Positions 1-7,365 are shown, counted from the first letter of the stretch. The stretch: DNA of 7,891 nt from Campylobacteraceae bacterium (GCA_026986355.1 JALSOO010000064.1:1-7891); one strand, 5' to 3'. The notes: generated by a model from the sequence alone, not told the origin. Translations and numbers: made by a program.

Positions 1-1964
1 TTTACTATCTCCTCAAAAATCTCATCTTTGGATAGAACCCATCTGTCTATTAATATATTGGCTAAATGCTCTATTAACTCTTTTTCATCTCTCAATAACT
101 CTAAACTCTCTCTATATAGCTCAATCGCTTTTGATTCCATCTCTTTATAGGCTACCTCTTTGAGTAAATCTATACTATCCAATTTTAATTTTGCTTGTGA
201 GTATGCAGAGGTCTCGATAAAGAGATGATTTAAAATCTTTGTAATCTTCTCTATATCGTTAGCTGAACCTGTGGTAATATTCCCTTTTCCAAAAATAAGC
301 TCTTCACTTGCTACACCACCATATAGAATCCTTACCTCTCTCTCCAACTCATAGATAGAGTGAAGAAGCATATCATCTGATTCACTAAGTACATAACCCA
401 AAGCATTAGCTCGTGAGATACTTTCAGAAGATATTTTAATTACTCTCATATTCTCTTTGGTTTTGGCTATATCCTGCTCATTCTCTGCCATACTCTGTTT
501 GAAATCTACCATAAAATGACCTATCTCGTGAATAGAGATAATATGACGCTCTTTATCTCTATTTTTGGTTGTTTTTCTATCTGTTTTTCCAATCATAACA
601 ACTTCAAAGGCTTTCATTAGCTCTTCTTCTGTTACCTTTTTCTCTTTGGCAATCGCCAATAGTGCCGACTCTTGAACAATCGTCTGAAGTGTTCTAGGGC
701 TTGTCATAGAAAAAGCTTTAGCAAGTCGTTTTATATCTATATTCTCCTCTTTGCTCTCAACCTTTTCTAAAAAGTGTTTTAACAGTGCCTCTCTCTCCTC
801 TTCATTGGGCAATCGAAAGTGAATCTTCTTCTTAAATCTAGCACTCATCGCCTCATCAAGTTGCATATTGCTCTCATCAAAATTTGAGGCAACAATAGTG
901 ATAATTCTCACACCAGATATAGTCTTGACCCCTTCTAAATGTGTCAAAAGTTCATTTGGTGTATCATCTGCCCACTTCTCTCGTGACTGTCCACGCTTCA
1001 TCAATAGATTTTGAGCCTCATCAATAAAGACAATAGAGGTATTAAACTCATTATCCTCTGCCAACTCATTTGCCTTGGCATAGATACTCTTGATAACTTT
1101 TGCTCCTCCACCCACAAAGCCTGTCTCAATATTACCTGTGGTTACCAAGATAGGTACATTTAACTTCTTCGCAATCTGAACTGCCATTGTTGTTTTACCT
1201 GTTCCCTGCTGACCTGAAAACATAATATTAAAAATATCTTCAATCCCATATTTTGAATATAAAGCTACATTTTTGAGCATATCAACTAGATGTTGTACCT
1301 CATCTTTTATATCTTCATATCCGATGATATCGTCCATACTACCCTTTATCTCTTTGGGTTTATATACCTTAAACTTATCACTATTGAGCATCATTCCTGT
1401 ACTTTGCAACATAAATAAAATAAGCCCAATAAGCAAAATATCAAGAATATGTTTACTTATAAACCCCATAATCACAAAATGTGGATAGTTCTCCTCTTTT
1501 TTAATCCATTGATAGTTGATATTGGCTTTTATCAACTCTTTTTCAATACTTCTAGTAATACTAAATATAGGTAGATTTTTAATCTCTTTGGTCAAATTAC
1601 CCTCTATAAAGAGAATATCTACATTAAGCTCTTCATCAAATAAAAGATAGACTTTATCTGCCTTCAAAAGCTCCTCTACGGCTGAACAATTAGAATCAAA
1701 ATAGTTTAACTCTTCAATATTTTTAGAGATTTTCTCAATCTCACTCTCTCCACTATTATAACTCTTGATAGCCATTGAGAGATAGATACTTAAATCAATA
1801 CTTATAACAATAAGAAAAACCATTAAAATCTTCTGTTTTAGAGGAGTAGGCTTTAGAGACTCCTCTTCTAACTTTTTAGCTATTTTTTGGTAAAACTCTG
1901 ATTTTTTAATCTTTTTAGATGTTTTTTTGAGGAGTATTATAAGTTTTCTAAGCCAACGAGGCAT
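1..1964 (-). CDS. Divergent FtsH-like membrane AAA+ zinc metalloprotease (C-terminus beyond window)
   Basis: 654 codons are visible; the gene runs off the left edge, probably close to its end because FtsH proteins are about 640-680 aa. Predicted membrane helices at about residues 44-65 and 164-186 enclose a periplasmic segment of about 100 residues, as in FtsH. An AAA+ domain follows: Walker A GQQGTGKT (251-258), pore loop GFVGGG (282-287, Phe283), Walker B IVFIDE (311-316). The M41 peptidase part has HEIGH (479-483, the HExxH zinc site) and a downstream GSAND (566-570) whose Asp570 matches the third zinc ligand. The expected role is ATP-driven extraction and degradation of membrane or damaged proteins. 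Oddities: only one arginine (Arg376, 'SARF') remains where FtsH has two arginine fingers, Walker A reads GQQG rather than GPPG, and FtsH 'SGADL' is replaced by 'SPRTL' (422-426). It is therefore a paralogue rather than canonical FtsH. The ATG has AAAGGA (1970-1975) 5 nt upstream. The fold is certain, the activity only likely. Confidence 0.9.
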   Translation of the reverse strand, partial: MPRWLRKLIILLKKTSKKIKKSEFYQKIAKKLEEESLKPTPLKQKILMVFLIVISIDLSIYLSMAIKSYNSGESEIEKISKNIEELNYFDSNCSAVEELLKADKVYLLFDEELNVDILFIEGNLTKEIKNLPIFSITRSIEKELIKANINYQWIKKEENYPHFVIMGFISKHILDILLIGLILFMLQSTGMMLNSDKFKVYKPKEIKGSMDDIIGYEDIKDEVQHLVDMLKNVALYSKYGIEDIFNIMFSGQQGTGKTTMAVQIAKKLNVPILVTTGNIETGFVGGGAKVIKSIYAKANELAEDNEFNTSIVFIDEAQNLLMKRGQSREKWADDTPNELLTHLEGVKTISGVRIITIVASNFDESNMQLDEAMSARFKKKIHFRLPNEEEREALLKHFLEKVESKEENIDIKRLAKAFSMTSPRTLQTIVQESALLAIAKEKKVTEEELMKAFEVVMIGKTDRKTTKNRDKERHIISIHEIGHFMVDFKQSMAENEQDIAKTKENMRVIKISSESISRANALGYVLSESDDMLLHSIYELEREVRILYGGVASEELIFGKGNITTGSANDIEKITKILNHLFIETSAYSQAKLKLDSIDLLKEVAYKEMESKAIELYRESLELLRDEKELIEHLANILIDRWVLSKDEIFEEIV

Positions 1965-1990
1965 TAATTTCCTTTGATAGTTTTAAACTA

Positions 1991-1996
1991 ATTATA
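1991..1996 (-). promoter_or_regulatory. Candidate -10 box of the FtsH-like gene (proximal)
   Basis: The minus strand reads a perfect TATAAT here, about 27 nt before the ATG at 1964, giving an estimated start of transcription near 1984 and a 20-nt leader containing the AAAGGA ribosome site. No convincing TTGACA lies 16-18 nt upstream. A weak or absent -35 box is known for the housekeeping sigma factor of Campylobacterota, so this does not count strongly against it. Confidence 0.5.
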
Positions 1997-2072
1997 AAAT
2001 TCTAGCGTAAAACCAACTCTTTCAAGTGGTGGATATAAGCTACATTTGCAAAGTGCATATTAGTATAGAATT

Positions 2073-2081
2073 ATTATAGCA
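2073..2081 (-). promoter_or_regulatory. Candidate extended -10 box, distal promoter
   Basis: The minus strand reads TGCTATAAT, a perfect TGn extended -10 element. It lies about 110 nt before the FtsH-like ATG, with a predicted start near 2066. The region 17-18 nt upstream (around 2096-2101) is CT-rich and unlike a -35 box, which extended -10 promoters can tolerate. It could give a second, longer transcript of the FtsH-like gene or a short leader RNA. Confidence 0.5.
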
Positions 2082-2100
2082 TAAAATTTACGTAGAGAGG

Positions 2101-2125
2101 GGAACAAAAATTTACTATTTGTTCC
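2101..2125. repeat. Perfect 8-bp inverted repeat with 9-nt loop
   Basis: GGAACAAA (2101-2108) is exactly complementary to TTTGTTCC (2118-2125), with AATTTACTA between. It lies 34-58 nt downstream of the Mur-like stop codon and just upstream of the extended -10 box at 2073-2081. As RNA it would form a modest hairpin. There is no T-run after it on either strand, so it is a poor intrinsic terminator; its position around -35 to -60 of the distal promoter would also suit a regulator-binding dyad. Confidence 0.55.
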
Positions 2126-2159
2126 TAGTGAATAAGCGATAACCAAGCTAAATATCAAA

Positions 2160-3140
2160 CTAAAAAAGCGTATAATCTCTTTTTATTTTAGGTAGCATAC
2201 TTTTATCAAGTGCATATACAAAGGCATAGTTAAAGTAGGCATTTTTTAAAATATCTCGTGCTTCATCTACATCTTTATACCAGTTTGGTCGGTCTACTCC
2301 ATCTACTTTGGTTTTTGGTGGGGTTAATACAATGGTTTTGACCCATGCACCGTTGTATCGGACATACTCTCTTGCTTTATATACATCTTGTAGATTGTCA
2401 GTAAAAATGGCTACTTTATCACTCTTACTAGGCTTCATAACATTTAAAAAACCATCAATAAATACAGGTACAAAGTGTTTGGTATATTTGACTCGATGCA
2501 AATCATAAGGGAAGTGGTGTAAATCACAAAACTCAACTACACGTTGTAAAATATCGACATGGAAAGGGGTTATATCTTTCTCTTGATAGATGTATGAGTT
2601 AATTTTAAAGGTCACTTTAAAGAGGGTATCGGTAATAATCTCACAACTTGCCTCTTTGTTCAAGATAGATACATCTGGTTTAATCATCTTCATCAATATC
2701 TCGTCTGTACCGATAAACATCTTGGAATCAGAATTTAAAATCTTCTCAAACATCTTACGCCAATTATTAGGTAGAATATCAAGATTTGATTTTTTAGTAA
2801 CAATCATCTTCATAAAAGAGAGTTCATGTTCACTAAATAGATAAAAATTTGCCTCTCGTGATATAAGAACATAACGGATAAGCTTAAAAGCTGATTTTTG
2901 AATATCATCAACTCTAATCCATGCAACCTCATCATCAATCACTTTAATATCTTTATCTGAAAATATAATAGCATACGCACCATTATCTATCGCTGTTTTA
3001 ATCTCTTCTCTATCATTGGAGATAAATAAATCCCCTTGTTCCACCTTGGAGGGGTATACTGTTACAGAGTCTATAGCTGTAATAGTAGGTTTTGTAACCA
3101 TTGTACCTGCAGTGAGGTTTAATAAATCTTCTATTTTCAT
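2160..3140 (-). CDS. Unknown protein with MurE/MurF-like N-terminal domain, no visible P-loop
   Basis: 326 aa, soluble, no signal peptide or membrane helix. Residues about 20-85 follow the pattern of the Mur ligase N-terminal domain: DSVTVYPSKVEQGDLFIS (24-41), where MurE/MurF have the 'DSR.v..GdlF' motif, then AIDNGAYAIIFS (50-61, 'A...GA.avv') and WIRVDDIQKSAFKL (74-87, 'v.D...al..l'). In true Mur ligases a GTxGKT nucleotide loop follows at about residue 110; none is present. The middle (95-235) is unrecognised and aromatic-rich ('HHFPYDLH', 'HFVPVFIDG'). Residues 240-320 look like an alternating beta/alpha fold (KVAIFTDN, then WVKTIVLT, then YAFVYAL). UDP-sugar ligase activity is therefore not supported; a binding or pseudoenzyme role is a guess. 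It starts 10 nt after the metG stop, with AGGA in front of the ATG, so the two are almost certainly co-transcribed. Confidence 0.85.
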   Translation of the reverse strand: MKIEDLLNLTAGTMVTKPTITAIDSVTVYPSKVEQGDLFISNDREEIKTAIDNGAYAIIFSDKDIKVIDDEVAWIRVDDIQKSAFKLIRYVLISREANFYLFSEHELSFMKMIVTKKSNLDILPNNWRKMFEKILNSDSKMFIGTDEILMKMIKPDVSILNKEASCEIITDTLFKVTFKINSYIYQEKDITPFHVDILQRVVEFCDLHHFPYDLHRVKYTKHFVPVFIDGFLNVMKPSKSDKVAIFTDNLQDVYKAREYVRYNGAWVKTIVLTPPKTKVDGVDRPNWYKDVDEARDILKNAYFNYAFVYALDKSMLPKIKRDYTLF

Positions 3141-3150
3141 TCTATTCCTA

Positions 3151-5115
3151 TTAAGCTATTGGTGTGCCATCTATTTTTGGTTTCTCGGGACGAATCAGAC
3201 ATAAACCATCTACATCTTTGGCAGCTAAAAGCATACCTTCAGATTTCATTCCCATTAACTTTGCTGGTTTGAGATTGGCAACAACACAGACTTGTGTACC
3301 TACAAGCTCTTGGGCAGAGTACCACTCTTTGATTCCTGCTACTACTTGTCTATTATTCTCTTCGCCTATATCTACTTGAAGCAGTAGAAGTTTTTTACTC
3401 TTTTTGACCTCTTCGGCTTTAACTACTGTTCCTATCTTTAGAGAGGTTTGAAAAAATTGGTCTATACCTATAAGTGTAACTCCCTCTGTTGTAGTTGTAA
3501 CTTTTTTCTTGCTCTCTTTTGCCTTTTTCTCTTCTGCTTCTTTCTCTTTTTTTAGAGTTTCTAAACGCTCATCTACCAAGAGTTCCTCTTCTATTCTAGG
3601 AAATAGTGGCTCTCTCTTCTCTATGGTAAAGGAGGATAGTTGTTCGCCATTACGGATATATCTAGTAAAGTTTTCAGGTGTTATCTCAAACCCTAAAGCC
3701 TCTGCAATCGTTGAGGTAGTTTTAGGCATAACAGCATGAAGCATAAGAGAGACTTTTGCTAAAATGGTAGCAATTAAACCATTTAGAGCCATTGTCTCAT
3801 CGGTTTTTCCCTCTTTTATCATTGTCCAAGGTTGATATTTGTCGATTGCTCTATTGGCTACGGTTAATGGTCTCCAAAGCTCTTCCAAAAATCTATGAAG
3901 TTGAAGCTCAAAGATAAATGGTTCTAGTTTATCTAGTGAATCTTGAACCTCATCAAGCTCATCTTGATAGTATGTTGAGACTAAATCGGACTCTACTCTA
4001 CCCTCAAAATATTTGCCACTCATTCCTATCAGACGATTGAGTAGGTTTCCAAGGTCATTACCCAAATCAGAGTTTATTCTATCCATCAATGCTCGTTGTG
4101 AGAAGTCTCCATCTCCACCAAATGGTACTTCTCTAAGCATAAAGTAACGGAAACTCTCTAAACCATACGCATCTGCTACCTCTTTTGGGTTGACTACATT
4201 TCCTTTGGATTTAGACATCTTTTCGCCATTTCTAGTCCACCAACCGTGAGCACCTATATGTTTTGGTAGAGGTAAATCCAAGCTCATTAAAAAAGCAGGC
4301 CAATAGATAGCATGAAAACGTAAAATATCTTTGCCTATTAGATGGACTCGTGCTGGCCAATAGTCCATATCTTTGTCATCTGTACCATAACCCAAGGCTG
4401 TAACGTAGTTCATAAGTGCATCAAGCCAAACATACATAACATGTTTGGGTTCATTAAACTCTGATGGAAGTTTAACACCCCAATCAAATGAGGTTCTAGT
4501 AATAGAGAGGTCAGTTAACCCACCCTCGACAAAACGAATAACCTCATTTCGTTTGCTCTTTGGTAAGATACAGTTTGGATTATCTCTATACCATTCTAAT
4601 AATTTATCTTCATAATCAGAGAGTCTAAAGAAGTAACTCTCCTCCTCTACTACTGATGTACTCTTCCCACAATCTGGACAAAATTCTCCATCAACTAATT
4701 GGAGTTCAGGGAAAAATGTCTCACAAGAGATACAGTAGTGACCTTGATATGTATCTTTGTAAATATCTCCATTTTTATACATAGTAGAGAAGGCTTTTTG
4801 AACCCCTTTTTTATGCTCTGCATCGGTAGTTCGGATAAATTTGTCATAAGATATATCAAAATTATCCCAAAGGTCTCTAAACTTTTTAGATATTTCATCT
4901 GCATACTCTTGTGGTTCTCTGCCTCTACTCTTTGCTGACTCTTCAATCTTTTGACCATGTTCATCAGTACCTGTCAAGAAATAGGTATCTTCGCCAATAA
5001 GACGAGCATAACGAGCCAATGTATCGGCGATAATAGTGGTGTAAGCGTGACCTATATGTGCAATATCGTTGACATAGTAGATAGGTGTAGTTATATATGA
5101 TTTATTACAAGACAT
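3151..5115 (-). CDS. metG: Methionyl-tRNA synthetase with C-terminal tRNA-binding domain
   Basis: Cytosolic enzyme that charges tRNA-Met with methionine using ATP. 654 aa. The class I signature HIGH is at 20-23 within YYVNDIAHIGHAY, and KMSKS is at 299-303. A zinc knuckle has CISC (128-131) and CPDC (146-149). The anticodon-binding helical domain covers about 340-500. A Lys/Glu-rich linker (about 511-540, probably helical) leads to an EMAP/Trbp111-type tRNA-binding domain (about 552-654: 'LKIGTVVKAEEV', 'VANLKPAKLMGMKSEGM'), which is known to promote dimer formation and tRNA capture. The length is normal for this two-part type. ATG start with AGGA (5125-5128) 9 nt upstream. A 64-nt gap separates it from the haem-protein gene; a weak -10-like TAAAAT (5160-5165) or TAATCT (5144-5149) could give it its own promoter. 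Nothing is missing from the catalytic motifs. Confidence 0.98.
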   Translation of the reverse strand: MSCNKSYITTPIYYVNDIAHIGHAYTTIIADTLARYARLIGEDTYFLTGTDEHGQKIEESAKSRGREPQEYADEISKKFRDLWDNFDISYDKFIRTTDAEHKKGVQKAFSTMYKNGDIYKDTYQGHYCISCETFFPELQLVDGEFCPDCGKSTSVVEEESYFFRLSDYEDKLLEWYRDNPNCILPKSKRNEVIRFVEGGLTDLSITRTSFDWGVKLPSEFNEPKHVMYVWLDALMNYVTALGYGTDDKDMDYWPARVHLIGKDILRFHAIYWPAFLMSLDLPLPKHIGAHGWWTRNGEKMSKSKGNVVNPKEVADAYGLESFRYFMLREVPFGGDGDFSQRALMDRINSDLGNDLGNLLNRLIGMSGKYFEGRVESDLVSTYYQDELDEVQDSLDKLEPFIFELQLHRFLEELWRPLTVANRAIDKYQPWTMIKEGKTDETMALNGLIATILAKVSLMLHAVMPKTTSTIAEALGFEITPENFTRYIRNGEQLSSFTIEKREPLFPRIEEELLVDERLETLKKEKEAEEKKAKESKKKVTTTTEGVTLIGIDQFFQTSLKIGTVVKAEEVKKSKKLLLLQVDIGEENNRQVVAGIKEWYSAQELVGTQVCVVANLKPAKLMGMKSEGMLLAAKDVDGLCLIRPEKPKIDGTPIA

Positions 5116-5179
5116 TTAGAAGTTTCCTTAAACAGATGAGTTTAGATTATTTTTTGGTTATTTTAACTAAATTTTGCTT

Positions 5180-5521
5180 TTAATGTAGTTTATTGCGAAC
5201 ATCATAGAGTTCCCAATAGCTATTAATCGCTTCATCTAGCTCTTTATCACTCAATGTTGTCCTCTCTTTTACTGAAAAGTTCTCAATCCACTCATCAGGC
5301 ATAACCGAAGTCTCCTCTAAAGGCTCTTTTAGAAATGCTTTGAGAGAAGCCTTGAATGTCTGCTCTCCTGAAAAGGTTTTGAGATACAACATATAAATCT
5401 TCTGCAAGGAGTATGGGAGATGCTCATGACAAGGGATACAATTGGTGTTATATACACTATTGTTATCCTTTGCACCTAAACTTAATGTCAAGAATATAAG
5501 TAATAATATTTTATTTTTCAT
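5180..5521 (-). CDS. Small exported CxxCH (single-haem c-type cytochrome-like) protein
   Basis: 113 aa. Residues 1-17 are a classical Sec signal peptide (MKNK, then a Leu/Ile-rich core, then SLGA with likely cleavage before KD). The mature part of about 96 aa opens with a single haem c attachment motif CIPCH (28-32), His32 being the expected proximal ligand. Met74 in 'SVMPDEW' is a candidate distal ligand, by analogy with the 'MP' segment of class I cytochromes. The rest is charged and helical (ending ELDEAINSYWELYDVRNKL), as in the last helix of such proteins. The gene overlaps the end of the histidine kinase by 11 nt and has AAAGGA about 7 nt before its ATG, so it is probably translationally coupled to the sensor. 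Possible roles are an electron carrier for the periplasm or a haem-based accessory to the kinase; the sequence does not decide. Haem binding is likely but unproven. Confidence 0.85.
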   Translation of the reverse strand: MKNKILLLIFLTLSLGAKDNNSVYNTNCIPCHEHLPYSLQKIYMLYLKTFSGEQTFKASLKAFLKEPLEETSVMPDEWIENFSVKERTTLSDKELDEAINSYWELYDVRNKLH

Positions 5522-6722
5522 CTACTGTTCCTTTTAAAAAATCAACACGGATAGCTGTACCTTCTCGTAGTACAGATGAGACCGATATTTTTAAAGAGTA
5601 CTCATCTATAATACTTTTAACAATATTTAGACCAATCCCAAAACCACCCTCTGAGGTATTGAATCGTGTATAACGCTCAAAAATCTCATTTACCTTTTCA
5701 GACTCTATACCTATACCTGAATCCTTGACTATAAAGTAGTCTTTTCGTAGAGTAATCTCTATCGCACCATTACGTTTATTGTATTTTATAGCATTTGAGA
5801 TTAAGTTATCAATAACCCTTGTAATCTTAACACTATCTATGAAGATAGTAGAATAGTTTAAATCTAACTCAAACGTAACCTTTTTTGAACTTGCCAAAAT
5901 AGCAAAATACTCTACTCTATCTTCAAAAAGAGTCTTTAAATCAACCCATTCATTTTTTGATTCTCTATTATGATTGAGTGTCAAGTAGGTCAAATCATGA
6001 TATAGATGTGATACTGTTTTGGCTGCGACATTGATACGTGCTATCTTTTTCTTATTTCTATCAGACATAATATCCAAATTCATCATCTCAACATTAGCCA
6101 AAATAGCCGAAATAGGAGTATTTAACTCATGAGTTGTATCTTTGATAAAATCATCTAAAAGCCTAATAGAGTTTTTCATAGGGTCTAAAAAAATCTTGAC
6201 AAAAAAGAGACCAAAAATAGCAAAAATAATCAAAAAAATTGTACCAAGTGTCAATATATCTATTATCACGCTCTTGTACCAGTTGGTATCTTCATCTATC
6301 TCTATAAATAGATATTTAGCTCCAAGATAGTAATCATCTAGATAGGTCATCAGACGGATTATCCCATTTTTCCTATAAAATCTCTTGGTAAAATCAATAT
6401 CTTTATCATCTAATGTAGAGAATATTTTTAATCGCTCTATATCATATATAGCAGAACGAAAATCTTGACTTCTAGGATAAGTACTATTTTTAGGGAACTC
6501 TTGGTGTAGTTCTCTTAATTTTTGTATCTGCTCATGAGCATAATTGGATAGTATGGTTTGTTGAGTAGAACGCATCAACTTCTCTTTGCTTTGGAAGTAA
6601 AATATTCCCCAAAGAGATAATATTATTACTACCAAAATAAAATAGAGTATCAAGAATCTTCTTAATGAACTCTTTTCACTACTTCGAAGTAAATTTGTAT
6701 CCCTGCTTTTTGATACTGACAA
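5511..6722 (-). CDS. Membrane sensor histidine kinase, TTG start inside the regulator gene
   Basis: 403 aa. A basic N-terminus is followed by TM1 (about 23-43), a periplasmic sensor segment of about 105 residues (44-150, unrecognised, no cysteine) and TM2 (about 151-178). The H-box DTTHELNTP (195-203, phospho-acceptor His198) follows TM2 after only about 20 residues, so there is no room for a HAMP domain. The ATPase domain has the N-box NLISNAIKY (306-314), G1 DSGIG (334-338), F-box RYTRFN (350-355) and G2 GGFGIGLN (359-366). All catalytic boxes are intact. It autophosphorylates on sensing an envelope signal and passes phosphate to the regulator encoded just upstream. The start is TTG (6720-6722), overlapping the regulator gene by 44 nt. 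It is chosen because AAGGA lies 5 nt upstream and a later in-frame start would cut into TM1. The downstream overlap with the CxxCH gene suggests a common function. Confidence 0.95.
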   Translation of the reverse strand: MSVSKSRDTNLLRSSEKSSLRRFLILYFILVVIILSLWGIFYFQSKEKLMRSTQQTILSNYAHEQIQKLRELHQEFPKNSTYPRSQDFRSAIYDIERLKIFSTLDDKDIDFTKRFYRKNGIIRLMTYLDDYYLGAKYLFIEIDEDTNWYKSVIIDILTLGTIFLIIFAIFGLFFVKIFLDPMKNSIRLLDDFIKDTTHELNTPISAILANVEMMNLDIMSDRNKKKIARINVAAKTVSHLYHDLTYLTLNHNRESKNEWVDLKTLFEDRVEYFAILASSKKVTFELDLNYSTIFIDSVKITRVIDNLISNAIKYNKRNGAIEITLRKDYFIVKDSGIGIESEKVNEIFERYTRFNTSEGGFGIGLNIVKSIIDEYSLKISVSSVLREGTAIRVDFLKGTVDEK

Positions 6723-7353
6723 TTCTATCCTTACCTATAATTTTACGAATATTTTTGATATATGTTCGTAGTGCTGTATCGCTTGGGTCTTCATCATAAT
6801 CCCATAACTCTTTATATATTCTATGGTGAGAGAGTACCTCATCAGGGTGTTTCATAAAGAGCTTAAATAGAGCTGACTCTTTATTACCCAATGTCTCTGC
6901 TACACCATTGACTATAAGTTCATTTGATTTGGTATTGTACTCTATCTCATCTCCTAGAGATATAAGGTCAGAAGATTCATGAAAAAACCCTCTTCGTAAT
7001 AGCGTCTCGACACGAATCAAAAGCTCTTTTAGTACAAAGGGTTTACGGATATAGTCATCACACCCACTTTTGAACCCTTTTTCTAAATCATCTACACCAT
7101 CAAGTGATGTAATAAAGATAGCAGGAGCAACCACTTCATTGTCTCGTGCATCTTGGAGTAGTGTAAAGCCATCAATACCAGGTGTATTAACATCTAAAAG
7201 CAACAAATCAAATTTACTCTCATAGAGTCTATCTTGTGCTTCATAGCCATCATAGGCAGAAGATACGATATATCCCTCATCTTCTAAAAACTCTGTAATA
7301 GTCTCATTTAGGTTAGCATCATCTTCTAATAGAAGTATTTTCCCTTTTTTCAT
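6679..7353 (-). CDS. OmpR/PhoB-family response regulator
   Basis: 224 aa DNA-binding regulator, partner of the kinase encoded directly after it. The receiver domain (about 4-118) has the acidic pair Asp11/Asp12, the phospho-acceptor Asp54 in LLLDVNTPG, Thr82/Ser83 in ITSLDG and Lys104 in YIRKPF, all as expected for an active receiver. A winged-helix output domain (about 128-224) has the recognition-helix region DTALRTYIKNIRKIIG (192-207) and the wing IVSIKKQGYKF (211-221). I chose the ATG at 7353, because AGGGA lies 7 nt upstream and the protein then begins MKKGKILLLEDD, as receivers do. An in-frame GTG at 7404 would add 17 residues unlike any receiver and overlap trxC by 41 nt. The gap to trxC is 10 nt, so the two share a transcript. 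Targets are unknown; the repeats upstream of trxC are a candidate binding site. Confidence 0.96.
   Translation of the reverse strand: MKKGKILLLEDDANLNETITEFLEDEGYIVSSAYDGYEAQDRLYESKFDLLLLDVNTPGIDGFTLLQDARDNEVVAPAIFITSLDGVDDLEKGFKSGCDDYIRKPFVLKELLIRVETLLRRGFFHESSDLISLGDEIEYNTKSNELIVNGVAETLGNKESALFKLFMKHPDEVLSHHRIYKELWDYDEDPSDTALRTYIKNIRKIIGKDRIVSIKKQGYKFTSK
6728..6732 (-). promoter_or_regulatory. Ribosome binding site that decides the kinase TTG start
   Basis: AAGGA on the minus strand, 5 nt before TTG at 6722, lying inside the 3' end of the response-regulator gene where it also codes for part of 'GKDR'. It supports a TTG start within the regulator and translational coupling of the pair. The motif could be partly a coding coincidence. 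Confidence 0.5.
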
Positions 7354-7360
7354 TATTCTT

Positions 7361-7365
7361 TCCCT
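7361..7365 (-). promoter_or_regulatory. Ribosome binding site that decides the regulator start
   Basis: AGGGA on the minus strand, overlapping the trxC stop codon (TAGGGA), 7 nt before the ATG at 7353. It favours this start over the upstream GTG at 7404 and suggests stop-to-start coupling with trxC. Confidence 0.75.

Larger units (their letters stand above)
1965..2159. other. Intergenic region upstream of the FtsH-like gene
   Basis: This 195-bp gap separates the stop codon of the Mur-like gene from the FtsH-like start. It holds two TATAAT boxes on the minus strand (1991-1996 and 2073-2078), a 25-bp inverted repeat (2101-2125), a short imperfect dyad (about 2013-2032) and an 18-codon minus-strand reading frame (2002-2058). 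No terminator with a T-run was found, so where transcription of the upstream genes ends is not visible. Confidence 0.7.

Noticed and set aside
2061..2070. Plus-strand -10-like TATAGAAT suggesting a divergent promoter
   Set aside because: No plus-strand gene lies downstream, since the region to the right is covered by minus-strand genes, and the match is weaker than the minus-strand TATAAT boxes.
2101..2125. Inverted repeat as a Rho-independent terminator
   Set aside because: The stem is AT-rich and no run of T follows on either strand (minus strand continues CCTCTCTACG), so it is kept only as an inverted repeat of uncertain role.
2308..3739. Several plus-strand open frames of 60-85 codons opposite the Mur-like gene and metG, and similar ones at 1273-1488, 4699-4938, 6142-6330 and 7552-7785
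   Set aside because: Each lies wholly or almost wholly opposite a well-supported minus-strand gene, has no recognisable domain, and has the composition expected of an antisense shadow.
4695..4964. 89-codon minus-strand frame inside metG
   Set aside because: It is out of frame with a clearly intact metG that carries all expected motifs across this stretch, so it is a shadow rather than a frameshifted segment.
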